Assembly: GCF_022829405.1 (NCBI RefSeq)
Contig: NZ_JAKSXW010000149.1
Span: forward strand, 496,001-560,000
From: Methylobacterium sp. J-076
GTDB taxonomy: Bacteria; Pseudomonadota; Alphaproteobacteria; Rhizobiales; Beijerinckiaceae
Direction of reading: 5' to 3'
Length of the DNA: 64,000 bases
Shown here: positions 21,626 through 29,983 of the stretch, piece after piece
Position numbering within the stretch: the first letter of the stretch is position 1
How the letters are laid out: each line of letters starts with the position of its first letter
Translations under genes and position numbers: made by a program
The notes under the pieces: model-generated
The model's database searches: none
The model's input: the letters and a program-made list of their open reading frames with translations, nothing else
Told to the model about the DNA's origin: nothing

Positions 21626-23193
21626 TCCTGATCCGCTGACAGGGAGTCCAGGAAGTGCGCCGCGTCGCGGCGGATCTCGGCGCGCCGTCCCTCGTCCATG
21701 GCCGCCAGGGTCCGGTAGGGCATCGCCATCCGCGGGTTGCCGGCAAGCCGCCCTTCGTTCTCGATCATGAAGTTCCAATAGAGGTAGTTGAAGGGGCAGG
21801 CGCGGGGGCCCGTCTTGATCTTGACGTCGTAGGAGCAGCCCCGGCAATAGTCCGACATGCGGTCGATATACGCGCCGGAGGCGGCGTAGGGCTTCGAGCC
21901 CATGACGCCGCCATCGGCCCAGAGCACCATGCCGTGGACGTTCGGCAGCTCGACCCACTCGTAGGCGTCGGCGAAGACCACGAGGTACCATTCCTCGACC
22001 TCGGCCGGATCGAGCCCGGCGATGAGCGCGAAATTCCCGGTGACCATCAGGCGCTGGATGTGGTGCGCGTAGGCATGGGTGCGGGTCTGGCCCACGACCT
22101 CGCGGATGCAGTTCAGCTCCGTCTCGCCCGACCAGTAGAACCACGGCAGCGGGCGCTTCGCCCCCAGCGCGTTGGTATCGCGATATTCGGGCATCCGCGC
22201 CCAGTAGAGGCCGCGGACATATTCGCGCCATCCGAGGATCTGGCGGATGAAGCCTTCGGCGCAGTTCAAGGGCACCCCGTCCTCGAGGTGGGCGCGTTCG
22301 GCCGCCGAGCAGACCTCCTCCGCCGTGAGCAGGCCGGCATTGAGCGCGGGGGAGATGAGGGCGTGGTAGAGGTAGGGCTCGCCGCCCTTCATCGCGTCCT
22401 GATAGTCGCCGAAGATCGGCAGGCATTCGGCGATGAAGTGACGGAGGGCCGCCAGGGCGTCGGCGCGGGTGACGGGCCATGAGAAGGCGGCGAGGTCCCC
22501 GAAATGATCGGGGAATTCCCGCTCGACCAGGGCGATGGCGTCACGCGTGACGGCGTCCGGCTGAAAACCGATCCGGTCGGGGAGGCGGTGCCCCTTCGGC
22601 AGGCGCTTGCGGTTCTCGGCGTCGAAGTTCCAACGGCCGCCCAGGGGCTCGCCCTTCTCCATCAGGAGGCCGGTCCGCTTGCGCATCCCCCGGTAGAAGG
22701 TTTCCATCCGCAGGTGGTGGCGCCCCTCCGCCCATTTGGCGAAATCCTCCCGGGGGCACAGGAACCGGTTGTCGGCGCGGATCTCTACCGGGACGGGGAG
22801 AGTCTCCCGCCACGCCTGCATCATTTCCCACACGCGCCACTCGCCCGGCTCCGTCACCACGACGCGGGACGCCGCGATCGCGGCGAGGGCGCGTTCCAGC
22901 TCGCCGGTGAAGCTGCCCGTATTGCCGTCGTCGGTCAGGCGCACATACGTCACGCGGACGCCTTCGCCGCGGAGCTCTTCCGCGAAGTGGCGCATGGCGG
23001 CGAACAGGAAGGCGATCTTCTGCTTGTGGTGGCGGACGTAGGTCGCCTCGTCCCGCACCTCGACCATCAGGACGGTGTCGGTGTCGGGGTCGAGATCGGT
23101 GAGGCTGGAGACCCGCCGGTTCAACTGGTCGCCGAGGACGAGGCGCAGGACGCCTGTCGATCCCGCCGTCCCGCGGGGCTGCCGGCTCGCCAA
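21592..23193 (-). CDS. Iron-sulphur bacterial photolyase/cryptochrome (FeS-BCP, PhrB-like)
   Basis: A roughly 533-residue flavoprotein of the cryptochrome/photolyase-related (DUF523-type N-domain) FeS-BCP class, which repairs (6-4) photoproducts with light. LRLVLGDQLN near the N-terminus is the family opening. The [4Fe-4S] ligands are visible as ELNCIREVVGQ and the later YCRGC...GPRACPFNYLYWNF cluster, i.e. one Cys plus three near the C-terminus. THAYAHHIQRLMVTGNF and the Trp-rich segments support FAD binding. The start is uncertain: TTG 23193 or TTG 23259. It is divergent from the formyltransferase gene, with a 139-bp gap. Confidence 0.88.
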   Translation of the reverse strand: MASRQPRGTAGSTGVLRLVLGDQLNRRVSSLTDLDPDTDTVLMVEVRDEATYVRHHKQKIAFLFAAMRHFAEELRGEGVRVTYVRLTDDGNTGSFTGELERALAAIAASRVVVTEPGEWRVWEMMQAWRETLPVPVEIRADNRFLCPREDFAKWAEGRHHLRMETFYRGMRKRTGLLMEKGEPLGGRWNFDAENRKRLPKGHRLPDRIGFQPDAVTRDAIALVEREFPDHFGDLAAFSWPVTRADALAALRHFIAECLPIFGDYQDAMKGGEPYLYHALISPALNAGLLTAEEVCSAAERAHLEDGVPLNCAEGFIRQILGWREYVRGLYWARMPEYRDTNALGAKRPLPWFYWSGETELNCIREVVGQTRTHAYAHHIQRLMVTGNFALIAGLDPAEVEEWYLVVFADAYEWVELPNVHGMVLWADGGVMGSKPYAASGAYIDRMSDYCRGCSYDVKIKTGPRACPFNYLYWNFMIENEGRLAGNPRMAMPYRTLAAMDEGRRAEIRRDAAHFLDSLSADQDQSGAQVASAT

Positions 23194-23332
23194 ATGTCCG
23201 CTCCGCTCGTGCCGCTGAGGAGATGCCGCCGCACGTGCTCCCGCGCCGGACCGTTTCAAGGTAAAGCGGGCACCGCCTCACGGGTACCGGCCGCACCGGG
23301 CCTTTCCTGAACCACGACGTCGCAGGCTTCCC

Positions 23333-24199
23333 ATGAAGTTCGCCTTTGCCGGCATCGATTTCCTCGGCGGCGTATTCGAGGCGCTGATCGAGGCGGGCTG
23401 GACGCCGCTGAAGCTCTTCACCCGGCCCTGCGACGGCATCTACGACCACCATGACGTCGTGGTCGCCCGCGCCCGGGCGGCACGCATCCCGATCCAGCTC
23501 TCAAAGATCCAGCAGGCCGACCTCGACGCGCTGCATGCCGCCCACGGCCGGGATTGGGCACTCGTCGTGGCGGGCTATCCCTGGCTGATCCGCGGCTGGC
23601 GCGGGCGGGCGAACTACGCCCTGAACTTCCACCCGTCGCCGCTGCCGACCGGCCGCGGCCCCTATCCGCTGTTCCGGGCGATCCTCGACGGGTACGAGAC
23701 CTGGGGGGTGACGGCCCACGTGCTGGCCGAGAACGGGTTCGACACGGGCGACATCCTCGCCCAGGAGATCTTCGCCGTCAGCCCGGGCGAAACCCACGAG
23801 ACGTTGCTGTCCAAATGCCAGATCTCGGCGCGGCGGCTGACCCTCGGAACCCTGGCCAAGGACCTCCCCGCCCGGTGGAAACGCGCCGAGCCCCAGGGCG
23901 ACGGCTCCTACTGGGCGCGGGCGAACGACACCGACCGGACCCTGGATTTCCGCCAGGACGTCAATGCGATCCTCAGGCGCGTGCGGGCGTTCGGAACGGT
24001 CGAGACCATCGCCCGCATTGGCGAGATGCGGGCCTTCGTGGTGGAAGCGCAGGGCTGGACGGAGGCGCACGACCACCCCCCGGGCACCGTCGTCCACCGG
24101 CACAGGCGCCATTTCGTCGTGGCGGCGCGCGACGGCTACGTGCAGATCCTGCGCTGGTCACCGGTCTCCCTGGCGGATGCGGGACAGATCGGGCGATGA
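23333..24199 (+). CDS. Formyltransferase-fold enzyme, substrate unknown
   Basis: A 288-residue protein of the formyltetrahydrofolate-dependent formyltransferase family (Fmt/PurN/sugar N-formyltransferase). The catalytic triad is intact: Asn98 and His100 in LNFHPSPLPTGRG, and Asp140 in FDTGDIL. A C-terminal domain of ~90 residues resembles the Fmt C-domain (GTVVHRHRRHFVVAARDGYVQIL). It is shorter than tRNA formyltransferase (~310) and has no neighbouring deformylase gene, so it is more likely a sugar or small-molecule formyltransferase. The amino-sugar cassette 1.1 kb downstream gives a possible, unproven link. Confidence 0.8.
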   Translation: MKFAFAGIDFLGGVFEALIEAGWTPLKLFTRPCDGIYDHHDVVVARARAARIPIQLSKIQQADLDALHAAHGRDWALVVAGYPWLIRGWRGRANYALNFHPSPLPTGRGPYPLFRAILDGYETWGVTAHVLAENGFDTGDILAQEIFAVSPGETHETLLSKCQISARRLTLGTLAKDLPARWKRAEPQGDGSYWARANDTDRTLDFRQDVNAILRRVRAFGTVETIARIGEMRAFVVEAQGWTEAHDHPPGTVVHRHRRHFVVAARDGYVQILRWSPVSLADAGQIGR

Positions 24200-24401
24200 C
24201 GTCAGGCACGAGCCTCGGGTCCGCGATAGATCACGCACCGTACTGATGGGGGATCTCCCTCGACTTTCGTTTTGCGCGACCCTGTTTTAGAAGCGAAGTA
24301 GAGAGGCCCCGCCAGATCAGTCAGGCGGGAGGCCGCGGGTTCGGGTCGTCGCGCGCAGGAATCATCGCGTCGGGATGCGCCACGGGGGGAGAGCGCACGC
24401 C

Positions 24402-24593
24402 ATGACGAACGAGCCGGACGAGCCGTCCGTGGTGGCGGAGGCGATGATCGTCACGGGCATGGCCGTCCTCGTCGGAGCGGGCCTGTTCGAATGGCTGGTG
24501 ATCTCGCCCAACCATCCCGGCCACGCGCTCCTGCGGGTCCTCGGCTCCGGCCTCGCCGCCACCACCGTGACGGCCCTCGTCGCGTGGCGGTGA
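24402..24593 (+). CDS. Small membrane protein
   Basis: A 63-residue protein with two hydrophobic segments (EAMIVTGMAVLVGAGLFEWL near 13-32 and LLRVLGSGLAATTVTALVAW near 43-62) and an acidic N-terminus. ATG 24402 has a GGGGGAGAG purine stretch about 10 bases upstream; an in-frame ATG at 24375 would add nine residues. It lies between the formyltransferase gene and tRNA-Gly. Not recognised. Confidence 0.5.
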   Translation: MTNEPDEPSVVAEAMIVTGMAVLVGAGLFEWLVISPNHPGHALLRVLGSGLAATTVTALVAWR

Positions 24594-24651
24594 CGAACCC
24601 GAATTTTTAAGCTGGACAGGTCCCCGCGGAGGGCCTAATCCCTACGGCCAC

Positions 24652-24726
24652 GCGGGCGTAGTTCAGTGGTAGAACGTCAGCTTCCCAAGCTGAATGTCGT
24701 CGGTTCGATCCCGATCGCCCGCTCCA
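24652..24726 (+). tRNA. tRNA-Gly (anticodon CCC)
   Basis: A 75-base cloverleaf. The acceptor GCGGGCG pairs with CGCCCGC, the D arm is GTTCAGTGGTAGAAC, the anticodon stem-loop is TCAGCTTCCCAAGCTGA (anticodon CCC), and the T arm is GTCGGTTCGATCCCGAT. The 3' CCA is encoded. A short AT-rich stretch at about 24602-24612 upstream may belong to its promoter. Confidence 0.95.
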
Positions 24727-24792
24727 ATCCATCCCCTTCGCTCATGCCGCCCCCGACGCTGTCGAGGCGAGCGCCGCGTCGGCCAGCAGCCC

Positions 24793-25059
24793 TCAGCGAC
24801 GGCGCACGCGTGCAGTCCGGTTCGGCAGGTCGGCGACGATGCCGCCGCAGCCGTTGCAGACATGCGGGTCCCAGGGCCGGTCGACGCCGAGAAGCTTGAC
24901 GCTCAGGCGGTCGAGGATGACCGAAGAAGTGGCGTCGGCGTCGTCGATCGCCCGCGTCATCGCCTGCCGGAAGGGTCGCGCCTGCGTTTCGCCGACACAC
25001 AGCGCGGCGAAGGCGATGCCGAGGGCGGCACGGGTGGCGATGAATGTCTTTCCGTGCAT
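24793..25059 (-). CDS. Small exported protein
   Basis: An 88-residue protein starting at ATG 25059 with a GAGGGAGAG ribosome site at 3-5 base spacing. Residues 1-28 are a signal peptide (KTFIATRAALGIAFAALCVG) probably cut after ETQA. The mature part contains a CNGCGG motif near residue 72, which could bind metal or form a disulphide, and ends in a basic tail (RVRRR). No recognised domain. The longer frame from 25170 lacks support. Confidence 0.6.
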   Translation of the reverse strand: MHGKTFIATRAALGIAFAALCVGETQARPFRQAMTRAIDDADATSSVILDRLSVKLLGVDRPWDPHVCNGCGGIVADLPNRTARVRRR

Positions 25060-25265
25060 CGGCTCTCCCTCGGACGCGTGGGCTGTGGCTTTGCCCCAGT
25101 TCAACGCCCGCGAAAACACCCGATGATGGCGATCTGTCCCAAAAAGCGACAGTCGATGTCGTTCCGACACACCCGGTGGGCGACCGATATCTTATGATGA
25201 TCGTCAGTCATCACCCCCGATTGTTGCCGGCGTGACGGTCTGCCGCGCCACGGCGCAAAGGATGG

Positions 25266-25733
25266 TCAGCGGTGGGCGTGGGCCTGCGGGGCGAGGGCCA
25301 ACCGGAGGGTCAGGCCGTCCCCGTCCCGCGCGGCCACGGTGAAGCCGAGGCTGAGGTAGAGCGCCAGGGCCGGAGCCCTGCGATCCACCTGCAACGCGAT
25401 CGCCGGACATCCGCCGCGCGCATGACCGATGGCGTCGGCCAGGAGGCGGCGCGCGAGGCCGCGGCGGGTGAAGCCCGGGGCGACGCTGACGTTGCTCACG
25501 AAGGCCTCACCGCCCGCGGAGGTCCCGTCATAGAGGGCGACCAGCCCGACGAGGTGGGCGCCGTGCCAAGCCTCGAACCGCTCGGCGTGCAGGGCGAGTT
25601 TGGCCGCGTAATCCTGAATGACGACGCGGCTGTCGAGGGAGGGCACGAAGGCGGGGGCGCACTCCGTCAGGTGAAGGCGGATATCCCCGGCGCTTGAGAG
25701 GTTGCGGCCGAACCGGATCGGCGGCGCGTTCAT
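25266..25733 (-). CDS. GNAT-family N-acetyltransferase
   Basis: A 155-residue acetyltransferase. The GNAT core is visible: FVSNVSVAPGFTRRGLARRLL near residue 90 contains the R/Q-x-x-G-x-G/A acetyl-CoA loop (RRGLA), followed by ALALYLSLGFTVAARDG near residue 125. Its ATG overlaps the stop of the WbqC-like gene by 4 bases (25730-25733), so translation is coupled. The neighbours suggest it acetylates the amino sugar made by the DegT aminotransferase. This is inference; a proteinaceous or free-amine acceptor remains possible. Confidence 0.82.
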   Translation of the reverse strand: MNAPPIRFGRNLSSAGDIRLHLTECAPAFVPSLDSRVVIQDYAAKLALHAERFEAWHGAHLVGLVALYDGTSAGGEAFVSNVSVAPGFTRRGLARRLLADAIGHARGGCPAIALQVDRRAPALALYLSLGFTVAARDGDGLTLRLALAPQAHAHR

Positions 25734-26479
25734 GCCGCGTCGGTGAAGGGCGGCACCTCGTCCTGGTCCGCCTCCGGCCCGGCGACGAGGTCGAAGGCGT
25801 CGAGAAGCGTGGCACGGGTCCCCGCGGCACCGACGAACATCAGCACGTCGATGATCGAAAGCCATGGCACGAAGGGCCGACCGAATTGCGGGTAGGGCTG
25901 CAGCCGGGCCTTGAGGAAGCGCAGGGATATCCCGTGGGCGGCGAACTCGGCCGGGTCGTACAGGGCCGTCCCGCCGATGGGGTTCACGTAGGCCGTCGCC
26001 GACAGGTGCCGGCAGAGGGCGAGCACCCTGTCCTGCCGCCGCAGATCCGTCGGGCCCTCGACCTCCGAGGCAGTCAGGATCGGCGTGGCGATGCCGAGAT
26101 GCGCACAGCAGCGCGTCAGCCCCGCCTGCAGCTGGCCGAACAGGGTCTCGGCTCGGGGGTGGAGGACGGATTCGATGAGGGGCATCGTCTCCGCGAAGAA
26201 CGGCGCCCGGCGGTAGGCCCCCGCGATCTGCGCGCAGAGCCTGTCGGGCGAGAAATCCGCCGCGACATGGCGTTGGCCGATGGCGAGATCGTCTGCACCG
26301 CGGGCGATGGGCAGGGTGAAGGTGACTGGCTGCCCGTCCCGGAGGAACCGGTTCCGGTTGATCCAGCCCTTCTTCGTGTACTTCACCGTGTCGTAGATCA
26401 CGAACCGGTCGACGGCCGCGATCAGCTGGAAGTAGCCGATATACGGGAACAGGTACGGCTGCATGATCGCGACGCGCAT
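25730..26479 (-). CDS. WbqC-like family protein
   Basis: A 249-residue protein with the WbqC opening MRVAIMQPYLFPYIGYFQLI, the KYTKKGWINRNRF segment near residue 33 and the conserved QPYPQFGRPFVPWLSIIDVL near the C-terminus. WbqC-like proteins occur in O-antigen and flagellar-glycan gene sets beside aminotransferases and acetyltransferases. Their biochemical role is not firmly settled. It lies 7 bp after the DegT gene and overlaps the GNAT gene by 4 bases, indicating one operon. Confidence 0.85.
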   Translation of the reverse strand: MRVAIMQPYLFPYIGYFQLIAAVDRFVIYDTVKYTKKGWINRNRFLRDGQPVTFTLPIARGADDLAIGQRHVAADFSPDRLCAQIAGAYRRAPFFAETMPLIESVLHPRAETLFGQLQAGLTRCCAHLGIATPILTASEVEGPTDLRRQDRVLALCRHLSATAYVNPIGGTALYDPAEFAAHGISLRFLKARLQPYPQFGRPFVPWLSIIDVLMFVGAAGTRATLLDAFDLVAGPEADQDEVPPFTDAA

Positions 26480-26486
26480 GCCAGCC

Positions 26487-27770
26487 TCAGCGGCCCAGGG
26501 GGTCGGCGATGCGGGCGATCACCCGCGCGACCACCTCCGGTTCGAGGTCGGGGTAGATCGGCAGGCAGAGGATGCGGTCGGCGGCCTGCGACGCCACCGG
26601 CAGGCGGCTTCGGTCGGCGCTCGGAAGGCCGGCATACATCGGATGGTCGGAGATCAGCGGGTGGAAGTAGCGCCTCGTGTGGATCCCCTCCGCCTTCAGG
26701 ATCTCCCACAGGGCGTCCCGCGCGACGGGGTAGCCGGGTCCGACGAGGACGGGGAAATACGAGAAGTTGGCGCGGGCCTCGCCCGAACCATCGAGGCACG
26801 CGAGGCCCGCGATCCCGGCGAGACCCGCCCGGTAGGCGGCGTCGATGACGGCCCGCCGGTCGATCGCGGAATCGATGTAGCGCAACTGCAGGAGGCCGAG
26901 CGCGGCGTTGAACTCGCTCATCTTGCCGTTGAGGCCGACATCGATGACCGATGTCTCGCCGTCGTGTCCGAAGTTCTTCAGCTTGTCGATCTGGTCCTTG
27001 CGCCGGGCGTCGGGGCAGACGATGGCACCGCCCTCGAAGGTGTTGAACACCTTCGTGGCGTGGAAGCTCAGCACCGACAGGTCGCCGTGCCGGAGGATGG
27101 AGCCGGCGGCATCCCGCACGCCGAAGGCGTGGGCGGCGTCGTAGACGATCCTGAGGCCATGCCGCCGGGCGACGGCGGCGAGGCCCTCCACGTCGCAGGG
27201 GTGGCCGTAGCAATGGACCGGCATGATCGCCCGTGTCCGGGGCGTGATCGCAGCCTCCACCGCGGCCGGATCGAGGTTGAGCGTCCGGGGATCGATGTCG
27301 GCGAAGACCGGGGTGAGCCCGCCCCACGTCAGGGCGTGCGAGGTGGCCACGAAGGAATAGGGGGTGGTGACGACCTCGCCGGTGAGGCCGAGGGCCCGCA
27401 GGGCGACGACCAGGGCGGTGGTCGCATTGTTGAACAGCGCCACGTGCGGCACACCGAGGTAGGCGGCCAGACGCTCCTCGAATTCTGCGTGGCAGGGCCC
27501 CCCGTTGGTGAGCACCTTCCGGTCCCAGATCTCCCGCAGCATCGGCGCGAATTCGGCGAAGGGCGGGAGGAAGGGTTGGGTCACGTAGACCGGGCCGGTG
27601 CGCGGCGCCGGGTCCGTCCGCAGGAGCGCGGGGTCGCGGGCGGCGGCGGCGAGCCGCTCGGCCAGGGCGTCGTCGAGGAGCGGGGAGGGGGGGCCGGCCC
27701 CGTCCGGCCCGCGCCGCCGCCGGGGGCGGCTGTCCGCCGGGTCCTTCGGCTGCTTCACCCGCGCGCGCAT
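26487..27770 (-). CDS. DegT/DnrJ/EryC1-family sugar aminotransferase
   Basis: A PLP-dependent enzyme of 427 residues that should aminate a nucleotide-linked keto sugar. After ~60 variable residues, YVTQPFLPPF...VLTNGGP starts the family core. ALFNNATTALVVALRAL and YDAAHAFG are conserved, and LSFHATKVFNTFEGG holds the PLP lysine. That ATKVF pattern is typical of VioA/FdtB-type dTDP-sugar aminotransferases. The start ATG at 27770 overlaps the end of the upstream glycosyltransferase gene by 16 bases. The product is probably a dideoxy-amino hexose, later acetylated by the GNAT gene. Confidence 0.88.
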   Translation of the reverse strand: MRARVKQPKDPADSRPRRRRGPDGAGPPSPLLDDALAERLAAAARDPALLRTDPAPRTGPVYVTQPFLPPFAEFAPMLREIWDRKVLTNGGPCHAEFEERLAAYLGVPHVALFNNATTALVVALRALGLTGEVVTTPYSFVATSHALTWGGLTPVFADIDPRTLNLDPAAVEAAITPRTRAIMPVHCYGHPCDVEGLAAVARRHGLRIVYDAAHAFGVRDAAGSILRHGDLSVLSFHATKVFNTFEGGAIVCPDARRKDQIDKLKNFGHDGETSVIDVGLNGKMSEFNAALGLLQLRYIDSAIDRRAVIDAAYRAGLAGIAGLACLDGSGEARANFSYFPVLVGPGYPVARDALWEILKAEGIHTRRYFHPLISDHPMYAGLPSADRSRLPVASQAADRILCLPIYPDLEPEVVARVIARIADPLGR

Positions 27771-29905
27771 GGCTCACCTGTCGCCCAACGGGTCCACATG
27801 GCGCGGAACGCCTTGCCGACTTCGCCGGCGAGGCGGGCATGGTCGGTCAGCGGGCTCGCCAGCACCCGTTCGCGCAGGCCGTCGCGGGTGCGCCGCAGGC
27901 GCTCCGGATCCGTGGCGAGGGCGGTGGCGAGGGTGACGTACGCGTCCTGCGAGCGGGCGACGAGCTCCCCGAGCCCAACCGCGCCGAGCACCACCGCTCC
28001 GGCGCGCTCCGCGGCGGTGGTCCCGCACAGGGTCACCAGGGGGACGCCCATGCTAAGCGTGTCGCAGCTCGTGGTGCCGCCGTTATAGGGAAACGGATCG
28101 AGGGCGATGTCGACCTTGTGGTAGAGTTCGAAGTAGCCGCTGTTCACGCGGGGGTGGAGGATCAGCCGCGCGAGGTCGATCCCGGCGCGGCCCAGGCGCT
28201 CATCGACCTGCTGGCGCACCTCGGGGGTGTCCGCGTCGCCCACCACCATGAACAGCCGGGACTCCGGCACCGCGGCGAGGATCCGCGCCCATGTCTGCAG
28301 GGCGGCGTCGCTGACCTTCTCGAATCGGTTAAGCACGCCGAAGGTGACGTAGCCCTGATCCTCCGAGGGCGGCCGGACCCGGACGGGGGGCAACTGGTCG
28401 GTGAAGCGATAGCTCGCGGAGACCACGGGCAGCCGCCACAGCGTCTCGGTGTGCAGGGCATCGGAGGCGTCGCCGTCCTGCACGTCGTCGGTCAGGCGGT
28501 AGTCCATCGCGCCGAGCCCGGTCGTGGCCGGGTGCCCCATCCACGTCACCTGGACCGGTGCCGGCTTGCGGGCGAACAGGAGCAGCCGGTGCCCCGCGCT
28601 GTGGCCCGAGAGGTCCACGAGGATGTCGATGCCGTCGGCCTCGATCCGGTCGGCCGCCGCGTCGTCGTCGATCCCGGCGATGTTGAGCCAGTGGTCGAAG
28701 AGGGGCCTCAGGCGCTCGGACATCCCGTCCTCGACCACGCGGGTCATGTAGGCCCGGGTCTCGAACGCCGTGCGGTCGAACGCCTCGAGGAAGGGTTCGA
28801 GGAACCGGGCCACCGCGTGGGCGCACAGGTCCCCCGACACGAAGCCGATCTTCAGTCGCCGGTCCGGCGCCCGGTCGTTCGCGAAGGCGCGGCGGCGGAG
28901 CAGCGGGTCGGCGAAGCGGAGGCCGAAGGCCCTGGCATCGGCCGCGTATTCCTCGGCCGGGATGTCGCCCGCGTAGAGCTTCACGAACAGCCGGTTCGAA
29001 TAGGCGTCGATGTCCCGCGGCGTGATGGCGATGGCCCGGTCCAGGGCCGCGATGGCCTCGTGGAGCTGGCCGAGACTCTTCAGGATCTGCCCACGGTTGA
29101 CATGGGCCCCGGCGCAGGCCGGATCGATCGCCACCGCCCGGTCGGCATGGTGCATCGCCCGGGCGTAGTGCGAGCGCTTGTGCAGGAACCCGGAGAGATT
29201 CGCATGGGCCACGGCGAGGTCGGGGTCGAGCTCCAGGGCCTTCTCCAGGGCGGAGAGGGTCCCCCCGTCATCCTCCATCATGGTCAGGAGGGCGCCGAGG
29301 CCGGCGTAGTAGAGGGCCCTGTCGGGCTTCCGGTAGATGGCGATGCTGATGAGGTCGAAGGCGAGCTGCAGCCGGTTCGTCCGCGCCGCGACCGCACCGG
29401 CGAGGAAGGTCGCGTCCGGATGCGTGTCGTCCAGGGCGATGGCGAGTTCGAGGTAGGCTTCGGCCTTGATGAAATCCCGGGCGTCGTAGCAGTCGCGCCC
29501 GAGGGCCACGGCGCGGTCGGCGAGGACGGCCACCGCGGCGGTGGCGGCCGGCGCGAGGCCGGTGGCCTTGAACCGCTCGGCGAGGGTGCGACCCTCGGCC
29601 AGGCGCTGCGTTTCGAGGAGGGCGCCGATCAGCGTCAGCCAATAGGCCGTGTTGGTCTGCGCACCTTTCAGGGCGACGGCGAAGTGGGGGAGGGCGGCCG
29701 CCGCACCCTCCGTGCGGCTCACCAGCATGCCCATCTCGTAGCGGGCACCGGCCAGATCGGGGGCGATGTCGAGGACGCGGCCGATGTTGCGCCGCGCCTT
29801 GTCGAGGCGCCCGGCCTCGCGGTGGGCGACGGCCTTCGACAGGAAACGTTCGGCGGCTCCGGGTGTCCGGCCCCGCCCGGCCGATCCGCCGCCATGTTCG
29901 AGCAT
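27755..29905 (-). CDS. TPR-containing GT41 (OGT/SPINDLY-type) glycosyltransferase
   Basis: A 716-residue cytosolic protein. TPR repeats cover about residues 20-300 (e.g. ALEKALELDPDLAVAHANLS and AIAALDRAIAITPRDIDAYS). A GT41 catalytic domain covers about 325-690: KIGFVSGDLCAHAVARFLEP, DILVDLSGHSAGHRLLLFARKPAP, QVTWMGHPATTG and the late DIALDPFPYNGGTTSCDTLSMG. This layout is that of bacterial O-linked protein glycosyltransferases such as Caulobacter FlmG, which modifies flagellin. I chose ATG 29905, which follows GGGAGGGGCGGG; an ATG at 29941 is possible. It heads the aminotransferase/WbqC/GNAT operon, so it probably attaches that sugar to Ser/Thr of a surface protein. Confidence 0.87.
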   Translation of the reverse strand: MLEHGGGSAGRGRTPGAAERFLSKAVAHREAGRLDKARRNIGRVLDIAPDLAGARYEMGMLVSRTEGAAAALPHFAVALKGAQTNTAYWLTLIGALLETQRLAEGRTLAERFKATGLAPAATAAVAVLADRAVALGRDCYDARDFIKAEAYLELAIALDDTHPDATFLAGAVAARTNRLQLAFDLISIAIYRKPDRALYYAGLGALLTMMEDDGGTLSALEKALELDPDLAVAHANLSGFLHKRSHYARAMHHADRAVAIDPACAGAHVNRGQILKSLGQLHEAIAALDRAIAITPRDIDAYSNRLFVKLYAGDIPAEEYAADARAFGLRFADPLLRRRAFANDRAPDRRLKIGFVSGDLCAHAVARFLEPFLEAFDRTAFETRAYMTRVVEDGMSERLRPLFDHWLNIAGIDDDAAADRIEADGIDILVDLSGHSAGHRLLLFARKPAPVQVTWMGHPATTGLGAMDYRLTDDVQDGDASDALHTETLWRLPVVSASYRFTDQLPPVRVRPPSEDQGYVTFGVLNRFEKVSDAALQTWARILAAVPESRLFMVVGDADTPEVRQQVDERLGRAGIDLARLILHPRVNSGYFELYHKVDIALDPFPYNGGTTSCDTLSMGVPLVTLCGTTAAERAGAVVLGAVGLGELVARSQDAYVTLATALATDPERLRRTRDGLRERVLASPLTDHARLAGEVGKAFRAMWTRWATGEPCARG

Positions 29906-29983
29906 GTCCCGCCCCTCCCGCTCAGCGGAAGGGTGGCGCATCCATCCCTAATGCACCGTTAACATTGTAGAGGTCGCCAGGCT

